Source: an uncultured Collinsella sp. (GTDB taxonomy: Bacteria > Actinomycetota > Coriobacteriia > Coriobacteriales > Coriobacteriaceae). Taken from it: a stretch of 35,337 nucleotides of DNA. Under the pieces are notes generated by a model. That model was given only the letters and a program-made list of their open reading frames with translations. It searched no databases and was not told the origin of the DNA. This document shows positions 8,319 to 16,975 of the stretch, piece after piece. Location: positions 1-35,337 of the forward strand of contig UQXA01000022.1 in assembly GCA_900544865.1 (NCBI GenBank), in the 5' to 3' direction. The number at the start of each line of letters is the position of its first letter. Within the stretch, counting starts at the first letter, position 1. A program made the position numbers and the translations under genes.

Positions 8319-11300
8319 ATGAACAGAAGGCATGTCAACGCGGCCATTACCGCGGGTCTGGCTCTGACGATGACGGTCGGCTCGGTGCCGCCGCAGGCGT
8401 TCGCCGAGATGATGCAGGGTGATACCACCCAAGTCGTTGCCGAACAAAGTGATGCGACGGGTGCGGCTGCCGCGTCTGCGGACACCGGTCAGGCAACCTC
8501 GCAAGACCAGAGTGAAGATAAGATTGCCTCTTTTGCCAGCCTGAACGAGCTTCATGTTGCTGAGGGTTCCGACGCCACGCTGCCCCAGACTGTAACGGCA
8601 ACCTACGAGAGCGGTACCACCAAGCAGGAAAACGTCACCTGGAAGTTGAACGGCGCTGATGCTCCGGCAACTCTGGTACAGCTGCCTGCCGGCTCGTATG
8701 AGTTTGAGGGTACCGTCGACGGCACCACGCAGACGGTCAAGCAGCGCGTGGTTGTCGAAGCTGTTACGGCGGACCCGGCAGTGGTAGATCCGGCGGCAGT
8801 AAACGCCCCCGATGTCACAGAGACGAGTAACGAAAGTGGCATTACGGTCGAGTCGATCGACGCCAACCCGATTCTGGAAAAATACGTCGGTGCCGATTAC
8901 TACGGCCAGATCCAATCTTCGAGCGTTAAGGTAAAGCTGTCGGATGGCACCGAGACCTCGGCGTATGTTGATTGGGACGAAAAGTCGCAGACGGCATTTG
9001 ATACGGCGACGGAGGAATCCGAAGTCCCCATCACCGGACAGATTACCGGCGTTAGCGTGAACAACAACTGGATCACGCTCGCGGAGCCGTACAAAGTGAG
9101 TGGTGTGCTCAAGGTGTACGTTCCCCGTTCAACCAGTAATGGCTCATGGGTATGGACTGCAGCTGGTATTGCTCCCGCGCTTCCGTCCAGCATTTCGGTC
9201 AATTATTCAAATGGTCAATCTTATACATGCCCTGTTGAGTGGAATGAGATCTCGGCTGATCAGTACCAAAAGGAAGGAACCTTTGTTGTCGAGGGACATT
9301 TGAAGAGCTATCCCTCTATGCTCGCACAGTGCACGGTCGCAGTCCGCTCTGTTAAGAGCGTCCAGACCGAGTTGACGTGTACGACCCTAACTGGTGAGGT
9401 CCCGTCTCTGCCGTATTCTGCTTCGGTTGTCTTTGATAGCGGCGCCACCGAGCAGATCCCGGTGTCTTGGGATTCTTTCGACGCGTCGCTTTACTCTAAG
9501 GTGGGCTCGTTTACGGTTAAAGGTAAACTAAACGGTTTTGATTACCGTGAGGTTACCTGCACCGTTACCGTCAAAGATCCTAAGGACGTACTCGATCTTA
9601 ATTCTCTGAGGTTCGAGCGCGTGGTCGGCGACATTTCTCCTCTTAGCACGTATGTCTATTTCCCGTTTACGCAGTCAAATAACACTACATACACCCAAGG
9701 TTATCAGGTTAATTGGGACAACGCCGACGTGTCTCAATTTCAAAAGGCAGGCACCTATACGGTCACGGGCACGCTTGTGACATATAATGAATCTTCAGCC
9801 GCTAATGGCCTAAAGGTAACTGCTCAGGTCGAGGTCAAAGAAGTTGCCTCTATCGACGCTCTTGCTCCCGTTAACACGCCCGTCGGCGTACGTCCTACAA
9901 CGGGCGGCGGTCTTCCCTACAGCGTTGAGGTTGCATTCACCGACGGTACAAAGAAGCAGTGCAACATTGCGTGGGACCCTATTTTGGACACGCAGGTGGC
10001 AAGTGAGGGGTCGTTTAAGCTTTCCGGTTCGCTGTCGTATTGGACCAATACCTCATCTTCATCGTCTACTCAGGTGGAACTGGGTGACAGCAACCGAGTC
10101 ACGGCGACCATCTCCGTCCGCGCCCTGCAGATGCCTTCCTCGACATCGACAAGCACGCTTATCGGTTGCCAGCCCAATATGCCGGGTTCAATCGAGGCCA
10201 CGATGTGGAATGGCTCGCGTGGCAATTTCCCCGTTCAGTGGTCGACGATTAGTCAGGACGCCCTAAAGAACCTTGGCCAGATTACGGTTAGCGGATACTT
10301 TACCGGCTCTAACATTCCGGCTACGGCGACGGTCAACGTCTGCGATCTCGAGGACAGCAACATCGGCAAGATTGCTTATGTTCCCGGCGCCGGACTTCTG
10401 GCTCCGCGCTACACATCCACGCTGTATTTGTCGGATGGCAGCTCGTTCTATCCCCAGTATTCGTCGGGGCAACCTTATAGCTGGGATGAGTTTCCTCAAG
10501 AACTGCTGGACGGCAAGCCTGGCGAGTACGAAATTACCGGTACTATCACTGGCTCGTTGGCAAAGATCCATGCGACAGCGGCGTGCGGCGAGGTCAAGGG
10601 CGTTAACAACTATAGCGATAACGGTGTGACGCTTGGGCAGTCGTACGAGGACTGGCGCGTTATCTACCCCGGTGAGGAAGTCAATCTAGACTACTTCTAC
10701 GTGTCCGGCGTATTGCAGGATGGAACGACTTTTGACAGTCTCGGCGTCAACTGGGATACCTACGATAGGTGCCCCCAGAAGGACTGCACGATTACCGGAA
10801 CGGTAGCCGGAACGAATATCCCCGTGAAGGTCCACGTCATCGTGACTAAAAACTGGGAGGCTCAGCCGCAAACCCTTACGGTGCTCAAGGGCAGCGACGG
10901 TACCGCTATGCTTCCCAGCTATGTCGATCTTGTCAGTCCTGATGCGGCAGAACATCCGGACTATTCGCACAAATATGCCGAGGTCAAGTGGAACACGAAG
11001 GGTTTTGATTGGACTCAGGGTGGCGTTGTTCGCGGCACTGCAACAATTAGCTTTAATGCAGGGTACGGCATGCAGACGGTTGACGTTCCGATTACTGCCA
11101 CCGTTAAGATCGCGAGTAAGGCGACCTCGGTTCAGGGCGGAACCATATGGACCATTCCCGGCGCCAAGCCGATGCTGCCGGAATACCTTGAGGTTCGATA
11201 CGACAACGATGTGTCTTCTGAGCCCCAGCGCGAAAAGGTCACATGGGACCGTGTCGCCGAAGACGCTTATGCCAAGGACGGTTCGTTTAAGGTGAAGGGC

Positions 11301-14300
11301 AAGCTCCAAGGTGGTGCCGAGGCGACAATCACTGTTGACGTCTGTTCCGTCATCTCCGTTGCCGTTCCTGAGCGCATTAATACGGCCAGCGGTGTTTTCC
11401 CCGAGCTGCCGTGGGGTGTCTCGGTTGCCACGAGTGACGGCAAAACTCATAATGCCCAGGTTCAATGGGATTACGTTCGTCCCTCGGTTTATACCGGAGA
11501 GGCGGGTCAGGTCACGACAGTGTCTGGCACGCTGTTTGCAAGCGGCCTCGACGGATACGGTGACGGCGCTAACACCGGTCTCACTGTTCAGACCAAGATC
11601 GTTATCCAAGGCGTTGAGAAGGCAATCGATAACGGCGAGACCGCAGTGACCACCAAGGCCGGTACCGCTCCGACCATGCCGTCCAAGATGGCGGTCGAGA
11701 TGAGCGACGGCTCCGTTTCGACGGCGGCTATTGATTGGGATCCGATTGCGCCCGAGAAGTACGAGCAGCCTGGTTCGTTCTATGCGACGGGCCACGTGGT
11801 CGGCTTTGATGCCGCTGCCGTTATGGCGCTGTTTGACGATGGCGGCCAGAAGGTCGGCGTGGATGAGAACGGCAACGTTACTGCTAAGGTGACGGTTGCC
11901 GACAAGAAGGCGAAGAAGGTGGCGCTGCAGCCCGAGGCTGTCGTGGTCAACACCACGGTCGGATCGATGCTGGAGCTGCCCGATGCCGCGTCCGTATATT
12001 ACTCGGATGGCTCAGCGCGAGATATTCGGAGCAGTTTAGGCGGCATCGAGATCGAAAAGTGGACTGACACCGACGGCATCGACCTTTCCAAGCCGCTCGC
12101 CAAGAAGGGCACATACAAACTCGTCGGTAAGCTCAAGGATGTCGACAACGTCAACGCTATCGTGTACGTCAACGTCTCCGAGGCGCCGCGAACCATCACC
12201 AAGCTCGAGGCCAAGTCGTTTAACGTTGCCAGTGGTACGTCCAAGCAGGATCTGTACGCCCAGATGCCCAAGCAGGTTGTGGCGACTTACTCCGACGGCT
12301 CGACCGATTTGCTCGACATTGACGTGTGGGATCTTTCTAACGTCACGGACGAGCTGCTCAACGGAACCGGCACCGTGGCGATCACGGGTACGGTTAAGCT
12401 CAACGGCGCCAAGGTGACCTGCAATGTGACCGTGGTGGATCAGGATGCCCAGACGCCCGACCACGTCGAGCCGATCGATGTTGTTGAGATTGCGGACAAT
12501 GCCAAGGTCAGCGACCTTATGGATAAACTGCCGTCCAAGGTGACGGTGGTCATGAAGGACGGCAAGACCAAGAAAGAGACGCCCGTTAAGTGGTCTCAGG
12601 TCGACAGCCTGGGTCGTGCCGGCACTGAGTTTGAGGTTACGGGTCTATCGGACAACGGCATGACCGTAAAGGTTCAGGTCAAGGTGACGGCGCATATCGT
12701 GGACTTTGATTCCGTTGACGAGATTGAGGTCGAGCGCGATACCAAGGCGGCTGATGCGTTGGCCAAGCTGCCCGCCACGGTCACGGCGATCTACTCTGAC
12801 GATACCGATTCCGAAGCCAAGGTAGCGTGGGATACCAAGGGCCTCTCCGACAAGGACTTTGCCAAGGAAGGTGAAGTTACGGTTAAGGGCACGGTTGCCG
12901 GCACGGATCAGAAGGCGGAGTGCACCATCAAGGTCGTTAAACCGCTTCGCGAGATTCCTGATCACCTTGCTGGTACGGTTGACACTGTGACGCTCGACGA
13001 CGGGGCGAAGCCCGAGGCTGTTGTGGCCGCCCTGCCCAAGACCGTGAAGGTCGCCATGAAAGACGGATCAGAGGTCGATTCGAAAATCGACTGGACTGCT
13101 CCCAAGGAGGCCGTCACCATTAAGAATGACGGTACGAGCGTTGTCGTTACGGGTAAATCCGCGGTTGGCAGCTTTGAGGTTAAGGCTACGGTTAACCTGG
13201 TGCCGGTCGTCGAGAGCGTCGCTGACTTCAAGCTTTCGGTTGCTCGCAACACTGCTGCTGGCGATATTGCGCTGCCTGCCCAGGTGACCCTCAACATGTC
13301 CGACGGCTCGACGAAGACTGCCGCCGTTACGTGGGATAAGACCCCGCTCACGGCTACTGCCTTGGGTGAACTGGGCAACATTACGCTTGAGGGCACGGTC
13401 GAGGGCACTTCGGTCAAGGCCAAGTGCACGGTGACGGTTGTAAAGAGCGATGCCGAGATTCCGACGTCCGTTGAGTCTGTTGCCGGAATTTCCGTCCCCG
13501 AGGGTGCGTCTGCCGACGCGGTGCGCGAGGCGCTCAAGGGCGTCAAGGCGACGATCCTTATGAAAGACGGCAAGACGACGGCGGAGTCCGAGATCACATG
13601 GACTGAGGTTCCTGCCGCGGCCGACACGTACGGCAACAGCGTCGTCGCCAAGGGCGTCACGAAGAATGGCAACTTGCCGGTCGAAGTTGTCGTCACCTCC
13701 ACGACGACGATTAACAAGGTTGCCGAGGTGCCGCAGATCACGGTTGAGCGTGATGCCAAGGCCGACACCGTGACGGGGCAGCTGCCCAAGAAGGTCACCG
13801 TGACCTATTCCGATGGTCACACGGACGAGGCCGCGGTCACGTGGAATACGGATGGCCTGGACAAGCATCTTGCCGCCGTTGGCGAGTACACGATCGAGGG
13901 CTCCGTTGAAGGCACGACGCTCAAGGCGACTTGCAAGTTGGTCGTCGAGACGCCGGCAAGCGAGATTCCCGTAAGGCCTGCGACGTTCGCTCCCGTTGAG
14001 GTGTTTGAGGCAAGCTCTGCCGCCGATGTGCTGAAGGCGCTGCCCAAGAAGGTCTCCGTGATGATGAAGGACGACAGCCAGGAAGACTACGATGTCGATT
14101 GGGAGAATGTTCCCGCACTGGATTGGGGTGCCGATGACGTGACCGTGGGCGGTAAGGTTCGCGGTACGGAGCTTACAGTCAGCTGCATGGTACGCGTTAA
14201 GCCGCGCCCGGCGGCCAAGGGCCTCGTTATCGTTGACCACAACGGCAAGGCCACGACTGCCGAAACCGTGCTCAAGGTAGAGCGCGGCAAGGAAATTGAC

Positions 14301-14771
14301 CTTGCTGCCGCGGCAAGCAATGCGGCCGATGGCGCTCTGCTGCGTGGTGCCGTGACGTGGGTCTCGTCCGACCCGACGATCGCCACGGTCGAGAACGGTA
14401 AGGTCAAGGCCCTCAAGAACGGAACCGTCGTCATTACCGCGACGATGCCCGTTGATGGTGATGCCGCGGCGATTGCGACGCTTGCCGAGGATGGCGCTGC
14501 GGAGACGCCGGCGCCTCAGCAGCTCACTGCTTCGGTGACTGTCGAGGTTGTTGAGCCTGCTGTCGTGCAGAAGCCGACGAGCGGCAAGGATAACGGTGCC
14601 AAGCCCGATACCAAGGATCCTTCGGGCAAGAAGAATGGCAAGAAGGCCGCTAAGGGAAGCCTGGCCGAGACGGGTGACAACACTGCCGTGGCCGTCGCGG
14701 CGCTTGGCGGAACCGGCCTGCTGGCGCTGATTGCCGCAGCGATCGAAAAGCTGCGCCATCGTGCGGAGTAA
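8319..14771 (+). CDS. Giant secreted Ig-like repeat protein with LAETG anchor
   Basis: Probable cell-wall surface protein of 2150 residues. A signal peptide covers residues 1-29 (basic NRRH, hydrophobic core, likely cleavage at AFA-E). The body is about 22 consecutive units of 75-100 residues. They resemble bacterial Ig-like group 4 domains: a typical unit has LP, then V.V.YSDG, V.WD, and a closing V.G......C.V.V strand. Near residues 1965-2070 is one Big_2-like domain (VTWVSSDPTIATVENGKVKAL). Then come a Lys/Gly/Pro-rich spacer, the sortase-type motif LAETG (2115-2119), a membrane segment and a basic tail (EKLRHRAE). ATG 8319 follows GGGAGGAAAC. No enzymatic or lectin head domain is visible, so a stalk or adhesin role is inferred only. 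Longer upstream in-frame starts would bury the signal peptide. It is monocistronic. Confidence 0.93.
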   Translation: MNRRHVNAAITAGLALTMTVGSVPPQAFAEMMQGDTTQVVAEQSDATGAAAASADTGQATSQDQSEDKIASFASLNELHVAEGSDATLPQTVTATYESGTTKQENVTWKLNGADAPATLVQLPAGSYEFEGTVDGTTQTVKQRVVVEAVTADPAVVDPAAVNAPDVTETSNESGITVESIDANPILEKYVGADYYGQIQSSSVKVKLSDGTETSAYVDWDEKSQTAFDTATEESEVPITGQITGVSVNNNWITLAEPYKVSGVLKVYVPRSTSNGSWVWTAAGIAPALPSSISVNYSNGQSYTCPVEWNEISADQYQKEGTFVVEGHLKSYPSMLAQCTVAVRSVKSVQTELTCTTLTGEVPSLPYSASVVFDSGATEQIPVSWDSFDASLYSKVGSFTVKGKLNGFDYREVTCTVTVKDPKDVLDLNSLRFERVVGDISPLSTYVYFPFTQSNNTTYTQGYQVNWDNADVSQFQKAGTYTVTGTLVTYNESSAANGLKVTAQVEVKEVASIDALAPVNTPVGVRPTTGGGLPYSVEVAFTDGTKKQCNIAWDPILDTQVASEGSFKLSGSLSYWTNTSSSSSTQVELGDSNRVTATISVRALQMPSSTSTSTLIGCQPNMPGSIEATMWNGSRGNFPVQWSTISQDALKNLGQITVSGYFTGSNIPATATVNVCDLEDSNIGKIAYVPGAGLLAPRYTSTLYLSDGSSFYPQYSSGQPYSWDEFPQELLDGKPGEYEITGTITGSLAKIHATAACGEVKGVNNYSDNGVTLGQSYEDWRVIYPGEEVNLDYFYVSGVLQDGTTFDSLGVNWDTYDRCPQKDCTITGTVAGTNIPVKVHVIVTKNWEAQPQTLTVLKGSDGTAMLPSYVDLVSPDAAEHPDYSHKYAEVKWNTKGFDWTQGGVVRGTATISFNAGYGMQTVDVPITATVKIASKATSVQGGTIWTIPGAKPMLPEYLEVRYDNDVSSEPQREKVTWDRVAEDAYAKDGSFKVKGKLQGGAEATITVDVCSVISVAVPERINTASGVFPELPWGVSVATSDGKTHNAQVQWDYVRPSVYTGEAGQVTTVSGTLFASGLDGYGDGANTGLTVQTKIVIQGVEKAIDNGETAVTTKAGTAPTMPSKMAVEMSDGSVSTAAIDWDPIAPEKYEQPGSFYATGHVVGFDAAAVMALFDDGGQKVGVDENGNVTAKVTVADKKAKKVALQPEAVVVNTTVGSMLELPDAASVYYSDGSARDIRSSLGGIEIEKWTDTDGIDLSKPLAKKGTYKLVGKLKDVDNVNAIVYVNVSEAPRTITKLEAKSFNVASGTSKQDLYAQMPKQVVATYSDGSTDLLDIDVWDLSNVTDELLNGTGTVAITGTVKLNGAKVTCNVTVVDQDAQTPDHVEPIDVVEIADNAKVSDLMDKLPSKVTVVMKDGKTKKETPVKWSQVDSLGRAGTEFEVTGLSDNGMTVKVQVKVTAHIVDFDSVDEIEVERDTKAADALAKLPATVTAIYSDDTDSEAKVAWDTKGLSDKDFAKEGEVTVKGTVAGTDQKAECTIKVVKPLREIPDHLAGTVDTVTLDDGAKPEAVVAALPKTVKVAMKDGSEVDSKIDWTAPKEAVTIKNDGTSVVVTGKSAVGSFEVKATVNLVPVVESVADFKLSVARNTAAGDIALPAQVTLNMSDGSTKTAAVTWDKTPLTATALGELGNITLEGTVEGTSVKAKCTVTVVKSDAEIPTSVESVAGISVPEGASADAVREALKGVKATILMKDGKTTAESEITWTEVPAAADTYGNSVVAKGVTKNGNLPVEVVVTSTTTINKVAEVPQITVERDAKADTVTGQLPKKVTVTYSDGHTDEAAVTWNTDGLDKHLAAVGEYTIEGSVEGTTLKATCKLVVETPASEIPVRPATFAPVEVFEASSAADVLKALPKKVSVMMKDDSQEDYDVDWENVPALDWGADDVTVGGKVRGTELTVSCMVRVKPRPAAKGLVIVDHNGKATTAETVLKVERGKEIDLAAAASNAADGALLRGAVTWVSSDPTIATVENGKVKALKNGTVVITATMPVDGDAAAIATLAEDGAAETPAPQQLTASVTVEVVEPAVVQKPTSGKDNGAKPDTKDPSGKKNGKKAAKGSLAETGDNTAVAVAALGGTGLLALIAAAIEKLRHRAE
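12183..14210 (+). repeat. Four tandem two-domain super-repeats within the Ig-like protein
   Basis: The last eight Ig-like units alternate between two subtypes. Type A carries YSDG, YSDD, MSDG, YSDG and ends with a linker containing (E/T)IPxx or TPDHV. Type B carries MKDG, MKDG, MKDG, MKDD in the same strand position. Each A-B pair is about 169 residues. The earlier units (8530-12180) are more divergent and do not alternate. Confidence 0.8.
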
Positions 14772-14810
14772 GGCTGCGAGCTTAGAGCCTTAGGGCTCTA
14801 GGACACAAGA

Positions 14811-14850
14811 AGGCCTCCCGGTTCTCGTCGGGGAATCGGGAGGCCTTTCG
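14811..14850 (+). terminator. Terminator of the Ig-repeat gene
   Basis: AGGCCTCCCG (14811-14820) pairs perfectly with CGGGAGGCCT (14837-14846), followed by TTCGTTT. A smaller stem, AGAGCC/GGCTCT, lies just upstream. It ends the 8319-14771 transcript. Confidence 0.85.
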
Positions 14851-14865
14851 TTTGACTGCAGGGCA

Positions 14866-14894
14866 GCTAATTTGGGACGGGGCATTTTTGACTA
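14866..14894. repeat. GGGACGGGGCA repeat, copy 1
   Basis: A 29-nt unit with core GGGACGGGGCA and flanks GCTAATT and CTA. The inverted copy at 16541-16569 matches at 25 of 29 positions. Together with the neighbouring AGTTGCGGTG hairpins they bracket the aminopeptidase gene. Confidence 0.7.
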
Positions 14895-14910
14895 CCCTGG
14901 TCCCCTTGGC

Positions 14911-14977
14911 AGTTGCGGTGAAATAGGGACTATTTTATGGGCTAGAAGCCTTAAGCAGTCCGTATTTCACCGCAACT
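14911..14977. repeat. AGTTGCGGTG hairpin family, copy 2
   Basis: Arms 14911-14935 and 14953-14977 pair at 22 of 25 positions. The loop shares AGAAGCCT with copy 1. It lies 24 nt beyond the 3' end of the minus-strand aminopeptidase gene, between convergent genes. Confidence 0.9.
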
Positions 14978-15001
14978 TATTGAGGGGCTATTGGGTAAGG
15001 A

Positions 15002-16090
15002 CTAGTCTAGGCGGAGCGGATCGTGGGGGTAGGCGTTGAGAATCTCGACGCCGTTCTCGGTCACCAGGGCTAGGTCCTCGATGCGGACGCCGGTGCGGCC
15101 GGGGAGGTAGATGCCCGGTTCGATGGAGAACGTCATGCCCGGCTCTACGACTTGCTCGTTGACAAGCGAGACATCGCCCGGCTCGTGGTCTTGCAGACCG
15201 ATCGAGTGACCCAGGCGATGCGTAAAGTACTTGCCGTAGCCAGCGTCCTCAATCACGTCGCGAGCGGCGCGGTCCAGGTCACACATGCGCGCGCCCGGTG
15301 CGATGAGCGCCTCGGCGGCCTCGTTGGCGCGGCGCACGATATCGTAGATGCGTGCTGCCTCCTCGTCCGGCTCGCCCCAAAAGAACGTTCGTGTCATGTC
15401 CGAGCAGTAGTTGCGATGGCGTCCACCAATGTCGAACAGCACTACGTCGCCGCGCTTGAGTACGGTGTCGTCGGGCTCGTGGTGCGGGTCGCCGGCGTTG
15501 GCACCAAAGCTCACGATGGGCGGAAAGCTAAAGCCCTCGCAGCCGTGTTTGCGATACAAGCCGAGCATCTGGTCGGCAATCTCGCGCTCCGTCACGCCCT
15601 CGTGGACGAGCTTGATGACACCGGCCATCACGGCGTCGTTAGCGGCCGAGGACGCGCGCATGAGCTCCTGCTCGGCGGCATCCTTGCAGGAGCGTGCGGC
15701 GGTGATGGCAAAGTCGCCTAGGAAGAATTCGCTCGCGGCGTGACGCTCCATGAGGGGCATCAAAAAGCCGGAACGCATGACGGTGTCGATGCCGAGTGGT
15801 TTGTTCGGATCGACCTCGCGAACGATGGCGTCGGCCACGACGTCAGTATCGTTGTGGTAGGCAACGCGCGCATTATCATACTCGGGCAGCTGATGCAGTG
15901 CGTTGACCAAGATCACAGGCTCGCTATCGCGTGCAAGCAGCACGCCGCAAAAACGCTCGAACATATCGGCATAAAACCCGGTCAGATAGTAGATCGACCA
16001 CGGGTCATTCACAAGCAGCTGCGCGCCGGGGTGCCGAGCCTCGAGCGCATCGAGCGCGCGCGCCACACGCTGGTCATCGACATGTGCCAT
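15002..16090 (-). CDS. M24-family Xaa-Pro peptidase (PepP/PepQ-like)
   Basis: Cytoplasmic dinuclear-metal aminopeptidase or dipeptidase expected to cleave Xaa-Pro bonds; 362 residues. An N-terminal creatinase-like domain (about 1-135) precedes the pita-bread catalytic domain. All five metal ligands are visible: Asp220 (VLFDIGG), Asp231 (CSDMTRTF), His295 (HRLGHSIG), Glu324 (FSIEPGIY) and Glu338 (VRIEDLAL). I chose the ATG at 16088-16090 because GAAAGGA lies 6 nt upstream. A longer frame to 16138 has no such site. It is monocistronic and convergent with the Ig-repeat gene. Exact substrate preference (PepP versus PepQ) cannot be read from sequence. Confidence 0.92.
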   Translation of the reverse strand: MAHVDDQRVARALDALEARHPGAQLLVNDPWSIYYLTGFYADMFERFCGVLLARDSEPVILVNALHQLPEYDNARVAYHNDTDVVADAIVREVDPNKPLGIDTVMRSGFLMPLMERHAASEFFLGDFAITAARSCKDAAEQELMRASSAANDAVMAGVIKLVHEGVTEREIADQMLGLYRKHGCEGFSFPPIVSFGANAGDPHHEPDDTVLKRGDVVLFDIGGRHRNYCSDMTRTFFWGEPDEEAARIYDIVRRANEAAEALIAPGARMCDLDRAARDVIEDAGYGKYFTHRLGHSIGLQDHEPGDVSLVNEQVVEPGMTFSIEPGIYLPGRTGVRIEDLALVTENGVEILNAYPHDPLRLD

Positions 16091-16133
16091 ACATCGTCCT
16101 TTCGTTAGGGTGCCACCATGGTATCCCAAGCCC

Positions 16134-16180
16134 GGCACATAGGGACGCTCCTTTTATGTCGGCACTTCGGGACACTCCTT
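16134..16180. repeat. Short tandem direct repeat upstream of the peptidase gene
   Basis: Two 20-nt units, 16134-16153 and 16161-16180, match at 17 of 20 positions (consensus GGCACxTxGGGACxCTCCTT), with a 27-nt period. They lie 44 nt upstream of the minus-strand start codon, so they could overlap its promoter. No function is assigned. Confidence 0.6.
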
Positions 16181-16246
16181 GGCATGGCCAGCCTGGCAAG
16201 TGTGCAGGAAAAAGGAGTCATAAGAGGCCCGTTCCAAATGGGCTGG

Positions 16247-16406
16247 TTTCAAAAGTATGGCGGATTACGGGGCTGGACCTGTATTACTTGACCATGGGAA
16301 AAATCGCGAAATTAAAACTGCAGGTAGATGGCTTGTCAAAAATTGAAAATGGCCGGTATGGATGGGGGTTTCCGAATCAGCCCCGTAATCCGGCATAGTT
16401 TTGAAA
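16247..16406. repeat. 160-nt inverted-repeat element
   Basis: Arms 16247-16275 (starting TTTCAAAAGTATG) and 16378-16406 pair at 27 of 29 positions around a 102-nt non-coding centre. The arms carry GGATTACGGGGCTG and its complement. I see no transposase. It fills most of the 310-nt stretch between the peptidase gene and the next hairpin. Confidence 0.8.
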
Positions 16407-16448
16407 TGGCACTAAAGTAGGCACAAGCTAAATACCGATTCCAAGGAT

Positions 16449-16515
16449 AGTTGCGGTGGAATAGTTCCTGGATGCTGGGGTTTTGGCGGAAATCAGGAAC
16501 TATTTCACCGCAACT
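16449..16515. repeat. AGTTGCGGTG hairpin family, copy 3
   Basis: Arms 16449-16470 and 16494-16515 pair at 21 of 22 positions. The ends AGTTGCGGTG and CACCGCAACT are as in the other copies. The inner stem (GTTCCTG) and loop differ, showing that pairing rather than sequence is kept. Confidence 0.9.
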
Positions 16516-16540
16516 GAGGAGGGCGGGGTGGATGGTGGAG

Positions 16541-16569
16541 TAGCTAAAAGTGCCCCGTCCCTAATTAGC
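16541..16569. repeat. GGGACGGGGCA repeat, copy 2 (inverted)
   Basis: Reverse complement of the unit at 14866-14894 with four mismatches. It overlaps the 3' end of the DUF1667 gene: the last codons and the stop (16561-16563) lie in the repeat. Confidence 0.7.
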
Positions 16570-16971
16570 TACTTGGGCTCGGTCGATGTCCATGCTGGCG
16601 ATTAGGTTGATGTTGGTGTTTAGGAGGTTCTCTAGCACGACGTCGCCCATGCGAATGGGGGCCTCGACGACCACGTCGCGGATGAGGTCCATGGCTTGGG
16701 CGTGGAGTGCCAGCGGGATGGCTTCGGCCGTGCGCACGGGGAGCAGTGCTTCGTCGCCGCCGGAGACGGCCACGGTCGTCGTGAGCACGCGCATGGGACA
16801 GGTGAGCTCCTGATGTGCGAATTTATCGCCGCGCGGGCAGTTGTTGCCGGTTACGGAGCGCACTTCTACCACGGCGCCGTCTGCGTCACGCTCTACCTCT
16901 ACGGTCAGGAGGCATTCGGATGGGCAGGTGGTGCAGTTGAACTGCAGCGTCTCGATTGCGTTCGTGCTCAT
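16561..16971 (-). CDS. DUF1667 domain protein, cysteine-rich
   Basis: Small protein of 136 residues with a conserved cysteine pattern: Cys13, Cys16, Cys20, Cys45 (NNCPRG) and Cys58 (LTCPMRV). This suits a metal or Fe-S site, though that is an inference. DUF1667 proteins are known beside GlpA/GlpB-like flavoprotein pairs, and here the gene is last in such an operon, 4 nt after the stop of the reductase gene. ATG 16971 is preceded by GAGGAGG, which lies within the end of the upstream gene, pointing to coupled translation. It may take the electron-transfer place held by GlpC in the classical GlpABC complex. Biochemical role unknown. Confidence 0.85.
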   Translation of the reverse strand: MSTNAIETLQFNCTTCPSECLLTVEVERDADGAVVEVRSVTGNNCPRGDKFAHQELTCPMRVLTTTVAVSGGDEALLPVRTAEAIPLALHAQAMDLIRDVVVEAPIRMGDVVLENLLNTNINLIASMDIDRAQVAN

Positions 16972-16975
16972 GGTT

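Noticed and set aside
14866..16569. Composite transposon carrying the aminopeptidase
   Set aside because: No transposase or target-site duplication is seen, and the same repeats occur elsewhere without this gene.
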